A DNA stretch of 34,779 nt from Bodo saltans. Its lineage: Eukaryota; Euglenozoa; Kinetoplastea; Eubodonida; Bodonidae. The notes under the pieces were generated by a model that was not told where the DNA came from, made no database searches, and saw only the letters and a list, made by a program, of their open reading frames with translations. Position 1 is the first letter of the stretch. Each line of letters starts with the position of its first letter. Where the stretch lies: positions 2,518-37,296 of the forward strand of contig CYKH01000141.1 of assembly GCA_001460835.1 (NCBI GenBank). The letters run 5' to 3'. Shown here piece by piece: positions 9,501-17,009 of the stretch. The position numbers and the translations under genes were made by a program.

Positions 9501-10118
9501 GGCGGAACAGAGCGTCATTCTTCCGCCAGCAGATACCAGCAGCACCAGGACGAGGACGCAGCAGCACACGACCCATTGCTACATGAGGACGATCCTGACG
9601 CGATTATGGACGTGCTGCTTTTCTCGCGAGGCGCGTTCCATGCAAATCGCAAAGCATTAACGTCGTCGTCCACTGCTGCTTCAGAGGCAACACCAACGAT
9701 AGGGCAGCGTAGCACGGACTTCAGCAACAGTAGCTTTGGAAGCAGCCCTTCCTCGCCATTGCCACCTGCAGCAGCAGTACTCCCTGACAACCTTCACCAC
9801 TCAGCACCGCACATGAGCGGCGATCAGAAACGAGACCTCGTGTCTCAGCGGCTGTTAAGAATGCTTCAATCCTCAGCGTCATTGAGGCCTCCTCCTACTG
9901 TTGCTGCGCCTCAGCATTTTCAGCGGGAGGCTAGCACGACGCCCCCTCGCTCCTTCCGTGGGGCCGGCGTGTATGCAGGCACTCTTCCTGTCACTACTGG
10001 TGGTGAGGCGAATGGAAACTATTCGTTCTCCCCTCAACAACGTGCAGCCAGTGGCGGCCGTAGCAGCCCTCGCCGAGTTCGGTTCTTGGGTCTTCAAGAA
10101 GATTTTGTTGAATTGTGA
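6567..10118 (+). CDS. Multi-pass membrane protein with long disordered C-terminal tail
   Basis: The 1183-aa protein starts with a clear signal peptide (residues 1-20, hydrophobic, ending CNA-Q) and a short ectodomain of about 90 residues with a possible N-glycosylation site. Three membrane segments follow at ~112-136, ~157-178 and ~186-208. A charged Glu/Arg-rich coiled coil spans ~224-272, followed by a long cytoplasmic stretch. Four more membrane segments lie at ~500-520, ~535-553, ~558-582 and ~590-615. The remaining ~560 residues are Ser/Gly/Asn/Ala-rich and probably disordered. The second membrane block, with a Pro-Tyr pair (LRPYVIPLEMG) between helices, resembles the membrane part of the LRR gene at 17010-21585. 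I read both as one bodonid receptor-like family; whether it is channel-like is unknown. The frame is intact over 3.5 kb. Confidence 0.85.
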   Translation: MTLLFVLIFLLAATSVCNAQLAATPISSNVTVDSSSDISPLFLDTNPFSNSRSASLIATFLSGLSGAPYTACHVWRSVTLLTICRQPEQGELSVSQMPISLTITDDPTTKYYAGSALLAPVFFLGTAAVTAVASLMFTKTRGASWRRMLIHGRYPQHLLFVFFFLYQTGVSSATTVIALNPDLTSRILYAIPLAAWIAAWVVPCVYLWKAIPQRAVFIRRFRDVSDEAEIEKELHRRLIQLEKENESAEAEATRLRLEAAQEEERLKRIEDHGADAGSVKAEFGDATFVSESDALAMKNNPSLALPPPSPQHSGILMPDGIVRYPGELGASVNSAGGVGSSLSSLRFGQNLFKSLRDLIPEGEEEMLMRHTEKYVAASLRADDAEKERLRRATNLVYSKMLASQIQAMAFDDSAVQLTMTGRDRWEDQKPLSTDPEAIRMQTEAEEADDEEVIALAKQAALAAYVPAPIADYLKAKNSVKSRTGFLLMWGGFFRHFKESTYWFAIVEFSLSLIAGVLEGWKPSDASGSSCYVQSSIFLVANGTYFAMLVVLRPYVIPLEMGLVMLSSFLQIIASCFTVVAVVSGNSWGNVGANVMAVACIYLFVLKSLLDFFLVIAPLLYSLEAPWPTAKLTTYYFDTARETSDVAYYERRSRMFQNRRSSAKGEKSSGTAMRRLAIGAAKGDGDSTGSVSRSPRRSRAGSFSSVQGGGSPADGQSVSGVAPTSPTSPNSRRPLAASSSAMFQSGGAAAADANNNDSDGPPPQQLSTRTGELQVRSVDDLENEALRYRVIGGRRNAYVGSRGVPEALHPFSMVPLPGILPLPPRDPENSNIRLRNAHLASLRVNKQDAVTAKFAELFQGDFASEVSSNANGGGSASNNVDRVSSPTTRGLAGPGLAGLAFLKEEHDKERAKEQRMSQTRLNVGQLNTLGNNKDRGSAGSLKGSSSSKLYTSSQSDANSGNNKRGSNNVADDRRSGTSWGGTERHSSASRYQQHQDEDAAAHDPLLHEDDPDAIMDVLLFSRGAFHANRKALTSSSTAASEATPTIGQRSTDFSNSSFGSSPSSPLPPAAAVLPDNLHHSAPHMSGDQKRDLVSQRLLRMLQSSASLRPPPTVAAPQHFQREASTTPPRSFRGAGVYAGTLPVTTGGEANGNYSFSPQQRAASGGRSSPRRVRFLGLQEDFVEL

Positions 10119-10293
10119 GTGAAGAGGTTAAAACTCACTGCCCTCGTAGTATTACAGTAACCCTTCGGTAAAAACAGTGCATGAGGATGACGTTAGCTAC
10201 TTCTGCTTTGTACAATCTGCGATTCGATCTTGTTTTGCGACGATATTTATTTGCTACCACTGCCGAAACTTGCATTTATCACAATCGTGATTT

Positions 10294-10324
10294 TGTTTAT
10301 TCCACGCTTTGCTCCGACTGGCAG
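10294..10324 (+). promoter_or_regulatory. Probable trans-splice acceptor for the CHCH gene
   Basis: A T/C-rich tract ends at AG (10323-10324), 40 bases before the ATG at 10365. A second AG at 10359-10360 follows another pyrimidine run but would leave a leader of only four bases. Confidence 0.45.
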
Positions 10325-10364
10325 GGTTAGCTCTACTTCTTTCCCCCGCACAAACTTTAGCAAA

Positions 10365-10784
10365 ATGTCGCTTTTCGGTGGCCGCGAAGGTTCCGAGGAA
10401 GCCTACATCACTGATATCACGAACTTGTCCCCCAATTACACCAATGAGAGCAACTGCCAACGATTCTGGTCACGACTCATGATGTGCCTGCGTGAGAGCC
10501 AGGAGCTCGATGTGCTCTACGACTGCCGCAGCCGAGTCATTGATCTGAGAGAATGCGGTCAGCGACACAAGCAAAGCTTGTGGGTGTTCCGTGAGTCCAT
10601 TGCGTCCATGAAACACGAGAAAGAGTTCAAGAAATGGCTCCATGATTACGATGAAAACTTTGGCCACCCTCCGCTGCTTGAGGCAGTGCGTAAGGTGAAG
10701 GCTAAGGTGGATGCAGAGGGCGGCGTTAGCATTTTACATCCGACTGTCTTCAAGGACCCTGATGTCTACATCCCCAAGCACTAA
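10365..10784 (+). CDS. Twin CX9C (CHCH-fold) mitochondrial protein
   Basis: The 139-aa protein contains two exact CX9C motifs, Cys31/Cys41 and Cys54/Cys64, separated by 12 residues. This is the signature of the coiled-coil-helix-coiled-coil-helix fold, stabilised by two disulfides and usually found in the mitochondrial intermembrane space after Mia40/Erv1 oxidation. Such proteins include respiratory complex I and IV subunits and assembly factors. The helical C-terminal half and the HPTVFKDPDVYIP tail do not let me choose among them. The start was set at the ATG at 10365, giving MSLFGGREG. The frame is open further upstream but without an ATG, and a pyrimidine tract with AG lies only 40 bases before 10365. 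There is no cleavable presequence, as expected for this import route. Confidence 0.85.
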   Translation: MSLFGGREGSEEAYITDITNLSPNYTNESNCQRFWSRLMMCLRESQELDVLYDCRSRVIDLRECGQRHKQSLWVFRESIASMKHEKEFKKWLHDYDENFGHPPLLEAVRKVKAKVDAEGGVSILHPTVFKDPDVYIPKH

Positions 10785-11112
10785 AAAGGTTCCGATTCAC
10801 GAGATTTTTTGGTGTATGAAGATGAAATGATGGAGGAAGAGTGGCCATATGTTTCACAGTTTGTTGTACTCCCACTACGTTATCAGTGGTGAGCGCATTT
10901 TGCGTTGCGTGTTGTTGTTGTTGCGGGTGGAGGAGATGAACGTCTTTTGACGGCCCGTAAAATGAACGTAGTGGTGCTGAGAGAGAGAGAGGGAAATAAG
11001 CGTTTGCTTTTTGATCGATTTTTTGGGGTTGTTTCTGTCTTGGGAGTTAGATTTTTGTTTCATGCCCTCTTTTTCCTGTGCCGCCACTTTATGCATTCCT
11101 TCGGGATTTGCA

Positions 11113-11136
11113 CTCTCTCTCTCTCTCTCTCTCTCT
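11113..11136. repeat. (CT)12 microsatellite
   Basis: Twelve CT units lie between the CHCH and elongin C genes. Such a tract can also serve as a polypyrimidine signal for trans-splicing. Confidence 0.9.
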
Positions 11137-11300
11137 GTAAGCTCACCCTACTACTGCTCAAGTTGACGGCCCTCACTTGATTCCTTCACTCTCTGCCTGC
11201 AAAGTGTGTGTGTGAGAAAGTGAGTGATTCGACATTCAACTCGCAACCCTGAAGAGATGAAGATACCATGATTCGTTATGTTCATCATTCTCCATTGTGT

Positions 11301-11321
11301 TGATCTATTCCTTTTCCCAAG
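11301..11321 (+). promoter_or_regulatory. Probable trans-splice acceptor for the elongin C gene
   Basis: The T/C-rich run at 11301-11318 is followed by AG at 11320-11321, with another AG at 11328-11329. The ATG at 11370 is about 50 bases downstream. Confidence 0.4.
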
Positions 11322-11369
11322 AAAAATAGTTACGTGACAGTGAAAAGAGAAACGAACATCAAGAGCACG

Positions 11370-11804
11370 ATGACATCACGGCGCCAAAGATTCGTGATGC
11401 TCAAGAGTTGCGACGAACATGAATTCGTTCTTCCCATCGAAGCTGCCATGCAGTCCAGAATGATCGCCGATATGATTCAAGGAATCGACCAACTTAACTC
11501 AGCAACAGCAGACTTAGCCGCCTCCGGCGAAGCCGACGACGCTGAGGGAGGAGCGGCTGCCGTTGGCGGTGGTGCAGATTCCCAACTCGTTTCTGGATAT
11601 TCTCTGGACAATATGCTGGAGATCCCTTTGGATAGCATCAGTGGGCCTGTGTTACAACTAGTCGTGCATTACTTAGTCGAGAAGGAGAGCGGTCGGAATA
11701 CTATGTCGGAATTCCGTGCCTTGCACTCGATGGATCCCACTAGCGAAAGCGATAAGCAGCTTGTTTTGGAACTGTTGCTCGCGGCCGACTTTCTGGATTG
11801 CTGA
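11370..11804 (+). CDS. Elongin C (Skp1/BTB-POZ fold)
   Basis: The 144-aa product matches elongin C, the adaptor that links SOCS/BC-box substrate receptors to cullin 2 or 5 ubiquitin ligases and that also binds elongin A. The conserved N-terminal strand FVMLKSCDEHEFVLP, the central segment ending in a VVHYL helix, and the C-terminus LELLLAADFLDC correspond to the family, which characteristically ends in LLMAANFLDC. About 35 residues rich in Gly, Ala and Asp are inserted after the first helix (roughly residues 42-78). This is where Skp1-fold proteins tolerate loops, and it makes the protein longer than the usual ~112 residues. The ATG at 11370 is the first in frame. The frame upstream is open but lacks ATG. 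The fold assignment is firm; elongin C rather than Skp1 rests mainly on the FLDC end. Confidence 0.88.
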   Translation: MTSRRQRFVMLKSCDEHEFVLPIEAAMQSRMIADMIQGIDQLNSATADLAASGEADDAEGGAAAVGGGADSQLVSGYSLDNMLEIPLDSISGPVLQLVVHYLVEKESGRNTMSEFRALHSMDPTSESDKQLVLELLLAADFLDC

Positions 11805-12241
11805 AAGGGGCAGCAAAAAGTGATGGAGAAAGAAAACTCATTTTTATCACTTCAAACCGAGTTTAGGTTCGTCACAGCATCTCTCGGTGGTGTGGGGCAG
11901 AACCACTCTCCTTTCAATTATCGTGGAAATGCCGTGTCTTTTGTTATTTCGTTTTTGATGCGCCAATGACAACCGTTGGCAGTAACCAAATCATTCCAAA
12001 ATGCAATTTTTACGATCGCATTCGATTGTTTTATCTCTCGTTTTGTGACCACAACAGGATTCCCAACTGTACCGAAAAGTAGTTTTCTCATTAAATCCAC
12101 CACACCAAAGCCTCACCGTTCGACCAACGCATTACACATTCTTTGAGGACGTAACGGTTTTTAACGAAGGAAACCAAACCATTTAAGTAGCTAGATAGTT
12201 TCGTCGAAGGCCCAGCAACAAACACACACACAAAAGCAACA
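11805..12241. other. Intergenic region
   Basis: I see no ORF with an ATG, RNA gene or repeat in these 437 bases. No strong pyrimidine tract stands out near the ATG at 12242. Confidence 0.45.
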
Positions 12242-15200
12242 ATGCATTCGCCAAGACTTCAAATGAAGAAGAAGGGTGAACTATCTCCCCGCACGCTTCA
12301 ACCTGTTGTGAGTTCCACAACCTCTGCGAAGCCCCCACCACAAAAAGGAGGAGCGTTAGGGAGCGTCCCCCTCGGCTCCGGAGGTGGAGGAAGTAGCAGC
12401 GGCGGCGAGGTGGTAGGCAGCATGACGAGCGACGCGATCGCCGGGTTGTTAGGCAAATACCGCACCACAATCGACAACGATGTGTTGATCACCGCGGCAG
12501 AGCTCTCCGGTGTTGGCGGTCCCAATCGCACTGCGCAGGAGATTGCCCGAGTGGCGCAAGCACTTTCCCCTCGCAAGCCTGACGAGCCCCCTCCGCCGGA
12601 TCCGTACCAAGATGTTGGTTCTCGTGTATTTGATTTCATGAAGAAATCTCCTACACAGCAACCTGTGGTGGTGGTTGGTGGGAGTAGCTCCTCCTCTACC
12701 ACATCCCCGCGGCAACCTAGCTTTAGCAACCTCAAGCCCGTAGGGAATTTGCTCCCATTGACGCACCACAACGCACCGCTCATGGTGGATGCCCCCGCAA
12801 TGTACACGATGAACACAACGCAACAACAACAGCAGCAGCAGCAGCGAAGGAACTTGGCACCCCTTCCACAGAGGGATGGAACCATCAGCTACGTCCCACA
12901 ACCACCACATCAACATCACCAGCAACAAGGATTAGGCACTCAAATAGGTAATAGCAGCAGTCGAATCCCTGCTGCACCACAGACAGGAGGAACAGGCCGA
13001 GGTGGCAATGGGGCTAGCAGTAGTGCTGCTGCCTTCACCTCCCGGTATGTTGCCCCAGATGAACGCGCATTAGCACTGCTGCCTGCAACGTCCACCACCA
13101 CAAGTGGAGGAGGCGCGTTAACCATCGTCCAATCGCCACGCGACGCCCTTCCTCAACCGTATTCTCCTACCAATGGCACGAAGAAGGAGGGAAGCTTGTC
13201 GGACCTGTTACGAGAGATTGAGACGACGACGAAGGATGAGCAGCTGTCGGGTGGTGAGGGAGGTGCGCTACTTGCCAACTCTGCAAGTGGCGGTGGTGCT
13301 GGCGCAACATTTGTAGACCCGGAACTTCGGCGAGAGCGCCTTGTGCACGTCCTCAACAGCGACAACTTTTCGCGTGGCGGTGGTTCACAAGACGATGACA
13401 TCCACCAACCTGGCGTGAAGTCTCAAATAGAAATCTCAAAACTAACCCATCACATTGCGTTTCTCACGCAGCAGCTTCTGTACCATGGTGCTGCCTCCCC
13501 TGCAGCCCTGGATGCAGCCGTCGCCGTCGTGGCAGCGTCATCGCCGTCAGCTACCGATGCAGGTACGGATGCTGTTGTGCCGTCGTCAGCGGAAGGTGGT
13601 GAAGGTGATGGAGAAGTGCCGGTGGTGACGGACTGCTCGTCGCCATTCGAGGTCACCATCTCACGCAATGGCCGTGTCGTGTGGAGAGCAAGTACACAAG
13701 AAGTTGACCTCAGCCTCATTCCTGGGAACACCATCGAGTCGTCTTCTGCTGTTGTTGCGGGTACAACGACAACAACAACGTCGACTGTGGCGTCGATCCC
13801 AACAGCGAAAACAACAGCTGCTCCTTCGTCATCAACATCCAACTTGAAAGTGGAAGATGTAGAAGAGGCATGGTTGCTGAGTGACGCCAGTGGCGGTGAG
13901 GAGGTCGTGGATGAATCTGTCAACGCCGTCAAAACACGGGCACGGAAGGCGTACACAAAAGCTATTTCCGGCTACAAGCTCAAGCTCACGCAACAGCGGG
14001 ATGTGATTGCGAAGTTGAAGGCGCAGATTGAGACCACACAGGCTGGTGGTACTAAATTCAATCAGCTCGAGGAAGACCTTCAAATCGTGCGAGAGGAGTG
14101 CCGAAAACAGCTCGGCAAGATCAAAACACTGGTCAGTCTTCTTGACCGCGCAGGACAAACGATCCGGTATCACGAAGATCAACGTCATGCCGACGCTATG
14201 GGAAATGCAATCCGCAAGGAGGGTGCCGCGCAGTGGTCACAGGTGCGCCGCATCATGCCCGCCCTGGACGTCGAGCCGCCTCGTACTGACGCTCACATTT
14301 TAGTGGACGTGTTGAGGTTTATGGATCAACAAGAGGACAAGCTCGCAGAATACTCGTCACACACGGAACAACTCACGACACAACTGGAGGAGGCCCAGTC
14401 TGCGTTCGACGCGTTGCAGCGTACGACGAAGGCTCTTCAGCGTGATTTAGAGCAAACAAAGTTTGAACTCGAAGCCCTGCGGCAGCGTAGAAAATTCGAG
14501 CAAGATGAGCGATCCAGTACATTGGCGACTGCAGTCGCCACCCCGCAGCAACAGAATATTTCTTCCACAAACATCAAACCGATCCCTGGAGGTGGCCTTA
14601 CTCCCTCGGCGCAGCCTCTTACATTACCAAACACAGCAACCTCGAAGGCTGCCAACGATGAGCGGATGCGCCTCATGGAGAGAATCTCATCCCTCGAGTC
14701 TGCCCTCAAAGCAACGACAGAGTTGAAGAGCACCTTCTCTCCGTTTGGAGTAGTGGATGCCATTCCCCCATTCCTAAGGTATCCCAAGACAAGTCTTCTT
14801 CGCAATCTACAGCTGTCCAAGATGGAAGTTGAGAATATTATTTGCGGCATATGGCTGACCAGGTTCCTCTCGTCTGTGCAGAATAGCAAACCCATCACAG
14901 AGTCTGGGTGGGTGGTGCAGGAAAATGGTGCCGTGGGGCCTGATGGAAAGAAGGTTACGTCCAATTTTGCCAACGGGTCTGCTGTTGTGAAAAGCTTAGA
15001 GCGCATGTTTACCCTTGCGGTGCAGACTGTTTTCACCTCCGCTGCGGGGAGCAGCGCAGGGAGCTTTTATGGCCGCGGTGGTGCGTCGGAGATTGTCGCC
15101 TCGCCGTCAACATCAGCTGCGGCATCGACCACCACTGCCACCGCACCAAGCTCGACGTACGGTTCTCCCAACTCCATTGGTGGTGGTCCCCAGCTGTCAC

Positions 15201-16678
15201 CGGATCGACACCCAGCATGCGACTTCACCGATGAAAACAACATTTCCCTCTGGCAAGTGAAGAGGAGCGAAGCGAAACGTGTTGTGAACATGATGGACCA
15301 CGTCACGAGGTTCTTCTTAGAGTGCATCCAGCCAAGTGCGTGCAAGACGTGTTTGACTCTTTACACTCTTGGGTCTGGTATTGCCACGCCCCCGATTGCA
15401 ACGCTGCAGTGGCAGAAGAGAACAGACTTGTTCCTGCAGTGTCCCCAAGTGCCGACCCTATTCCGCGGCCAAGGCACCGCGGTTCCAGAAGCGGTAGCAG
15501 AAGTCACGTACAGCTTTGTGGACGGATGTGATAAGTACAACTTCGACGGGGATATTAACATGTTCCGCCGTATTCTGCAAGATGAGATCCCTGAGGCAGC
15601 GTATTTTGATATGATGCTGATGGTGGAGAAGCTTCGAGGTGCCCTCATCAACTCGCACACACTTTACGCAAGCCCGTATCGTTGGCCCACCCCAACAGTG
15701 GCGACAGTGTTGCACATGCTGAAACGATTCTTCCCAAAGAAAAGCCGCACATCGTTATTGCAACTCCAACGGAGTTTACTATTAGACATGAAGGAAACCG
15801 CAATGAGCATCGATGCTGCCGCCTTGGCCCGCATGATGCGATCTGCCAGCAATTTTTTTTTTATCAAAGATTTGCCACGCGTTGTGTTTGGCATCGATGG
15901 CGTGCAGGGAGGCGATGACCAAATGAGCGACCCCAACTCCCTTGCGAGTGAAGCTGCCGATGCTGCACTGCGCACCCCCGTCGACGTAGTCAAGCTGTTT
16001 GCTTCTTCCGAAAGCGGCAACCAGGGGTACTTCGTCGAAAGCCTCAAGAGCCAATACATGAATGAATTAGTTCGATATACGCAGGAAGTACGCGAGGCCG
16101 TGGTGGCGTGCAGTGAGGAACTCACACATCAACAAGCCGCCAAGGAGAGTGCAGGCGTAACGACAGGAATAGACATGATTGATGCCAAGCCCCTCACTAC
16201 GTTGGAGAAAAGCAAACGGCGTCGCTCCACCGTAGCGTCATATTTCCAGAAACAACTGGCTGCATTGACCAGCTCTGGAGACGATAGGGAAGGTGGCCCA
16301 TTTAGCGTAGATGGGGGAGCTGACGCGGTGATTCCCCTCAGAGCGTTGGTGGACAAATTACAGTCCATCGACCCCGCCAAGTCCACCACGGATGTGGAGA
16401 GTTACATCTATCATGTCCTTCAGTTGTACTTCCTGATAAAGTCAAAGAAGTCTAGAGAAGCTGGGGCATCGTCCACGACATCACCAACCGATCCGTCCAC
16501 CCCTCTCAATCCAGGACTGACGCCTGCGGAGTCGGAGCTGTTTAGTTTGTCTCGGGAGGAGCTCTGGAAGCGGCAGACAAGAGCAGCGTCGTATGGTGTG
16601 AGTGTGGCGGATTTCACCAAGTACTGCGGGAAGGTGCTGTACCGACGTAGCGCGGTAGATTTCTACGAAGAGCAATAG
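12242..16678 (+). CDS. 1478-aa coiled-coil protein, TSNAXIP1-like
   Basis: The frame is intact over 4.4 kb from the ATG at 12242. The first ~440 residues are low-complexity (Gly, Ser, Thr, Pro) with a Q8 run coded by CAA/CAG codons near 12821-12844. Residues ~560-600 begin a helical block (ARKAYTKAISGYKLKLTQQR). Coiled coils follow at ~605-650 and ~700-770. At ~838 comes IPPFLRYPKTSLLRNLQLSK, which precedes a mostly helical C-terminal half interrupted by Ser/Thr/Ala-rich spacers. The YKxKL helix followed by a coiled coil and a 'PPFLR...NLxLSK.EVE..I..IW' segment resembles TSNAXIP1-type proteins of cilia and sperm. That points to a flagellar or cytoskeletal role, which is inference from memory of the family. 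There is no signal peptide or membrane segment. Confidence 0.8.
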   Translation: MHSPRLQMKKKGELSPRTLQPVVSSTTSAKPPPQKGGALGSVPLGSGGGGSSSGGEVVGSMTSDAIAGLLGKYRTTIDNDVLITAAELSGVGGPNRTAQEIARVAQALSPRKPDEPPPPDPYQDVGSRVFDFMKKSPTQQPVVVVGGSSSSSTTSPRQPSFSNLKPVGNLLPLTHHNAPLMVDAPAMYTMNTTQQQQQQQQRRNLAPLPQRDGTISYVPQPPHQHHQQQGLGTQIGNSSSRIPAAPQTGGTGRGGNGASSSAAAFTSRYVAPDERALALLPATSTTTSGGGALTIVQSPRDALPQPYSPTNGTKKEGSLSDLLREIETTTKDEQLSGGEGGALLANSASGGGAGATFVDPELRRERLVHVLNSDNFSRGGGSQDDDIHQPGVKSQIEISKLTHHIAFLTQQLLYHGAASPAALDAAVAVVAASSPSATDAGTDAVVPSSAEGGEGDGEVPVVTDCSSPFEVTISRNGRVVWRASTQEVDLSLIPGNTIESSSAVVAGTTTTTTSTVASIPTAKTTAAPSSSTSNLKVEDVEEAWLLSDASGGEEVVDESVNAVKTRARKAYTKAISGYKLKLTQQRDVIAKLKAQIETTQAGGTKFNQLEEDLQIVREECRKQLGKIKTLVSLLDRAGQTIRYHEDQRHADAMGNAIRKEGAAQWSQVRRIMPALDVEPPRTDAHILVDVLRFMDQQEDKLAEYSSHTEQLTTQLEEAQSAFDALQRTTKALQRDLEQTKFELEALRQRRKFEQDERSSTLATAVATPQQQNISSTNIKPIPGGGLTPSAQPLTLPNTATSKAANDERMRLMERISSLESALKATTELKSTFSPFGVVDAIPPFLRYPKTSLLRNLQLSKMEVENIICGIWLTRFLSSVQNSKPITESGWVVQENGAVGPDGKKVTSNFANGSAVVKSLERMFTLAVQTVFTSAAGSSAGSFYGRGGASEIVASPSTSAAASTTTATAPSSTYGSPNSIGGGPQLSPDRHPACDFTDENNISLWQVKRSEAKRVVNMMDHVTRFFLECIQPSACKTCLTLYTLGSGIATPPIATLQWQKRTDLFLQCPQVPTLFRGQGTAVPEAVAEVTYSFVDGCDKYNFDGDINMFRRILQDEIPEAAYFDMMLMVEKLRGALINSHTLYASPYRWPTPTVATVLHMLKRFFPKKSRTSLLQLQRSLLLDMKETAMSIDAAALARMMRSASNFFFIKDLPRVVFGIDGVQGGDDQMSDPNSLASEAADAALRTPVDVVKLFASSESGNQGYFVESLKSQYMNELVRYTQEVREAVVACSEELTHQQAAKESAGVTTGIDMIDAKPLTTLEKSKRRRSTVASYFQKQLAALTSSGDDREGGPFSVDGGADAVIPLRALVDKLQSIDPAKSTTDVESYIYHVLQLYFLIKSKKSREAGASSTTSPTDPSTPLNPGLTPAESELFSLSREELWKRQTRAASYGVSVADFTKYCGKVLYRRSAVDFYEEQ

Positions 16679-17009
16679 TAGGAAGAATGGTGGTGATCGA
16701 ATACTCCTTTTTAAGCTGAATGATTCCATCCACAAGCTTTATTTTTTTTTGACTCAGTTGAAACACCGCCGCCGATACGAAAATGTACCAACAATGTGTA
16801 GTGTGCATTGCGCACTCCCCGTGTGAATATCTTACTTCATTTTGTTTTCCAATTGTACTATCGAGAAGCAAAATAGTGCTGCAAAGTCCATCCCCTCACA
16901 CTCTTTTCGTCATCTCAAAAGCTACTGATACTACGTTGCCCTTTGCCAAAACCCGTGTTGCGTGAGGATGTCAGTTAGAAATAAAAAATCGTAGCGCAGA
17001 GAATGTGTC
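16679..17009. other. Intergenic region
   Basis: This 331-base spacer has a T run near 16741-16750 and a pyrimidine-rich tract at 16889-16914. No gene is apparent. Confidence 0.5.
16889..16921 (+). promoter_or_regulatory. Probable trans-splice acceptor for the LRR receptor gene
   Basis: A C/T-rich tract is followed by AG at 16920-16921, 88 bases before the ATG at 17010. Confidence 0.45.

Larger units (their letters stand above)
10785..11369. other. Intergenic region
   Basis: This 585-base spacer includes GTT and GAGA simple runs, a (CT)12 tract at 11113-11136 and a pyrimidine tract at 11301-11319. It holds no credible ORF with ATG. Confidence 0.5.

Noticed and set aside
12298-12928. Antisense frames of 150-200 codons opposite the start of the 1478-aa gene
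   Set aside because: They are reverse readings of Gly/Ser and Gln codon runs, giving Pro- and Cys-rich nonsense.
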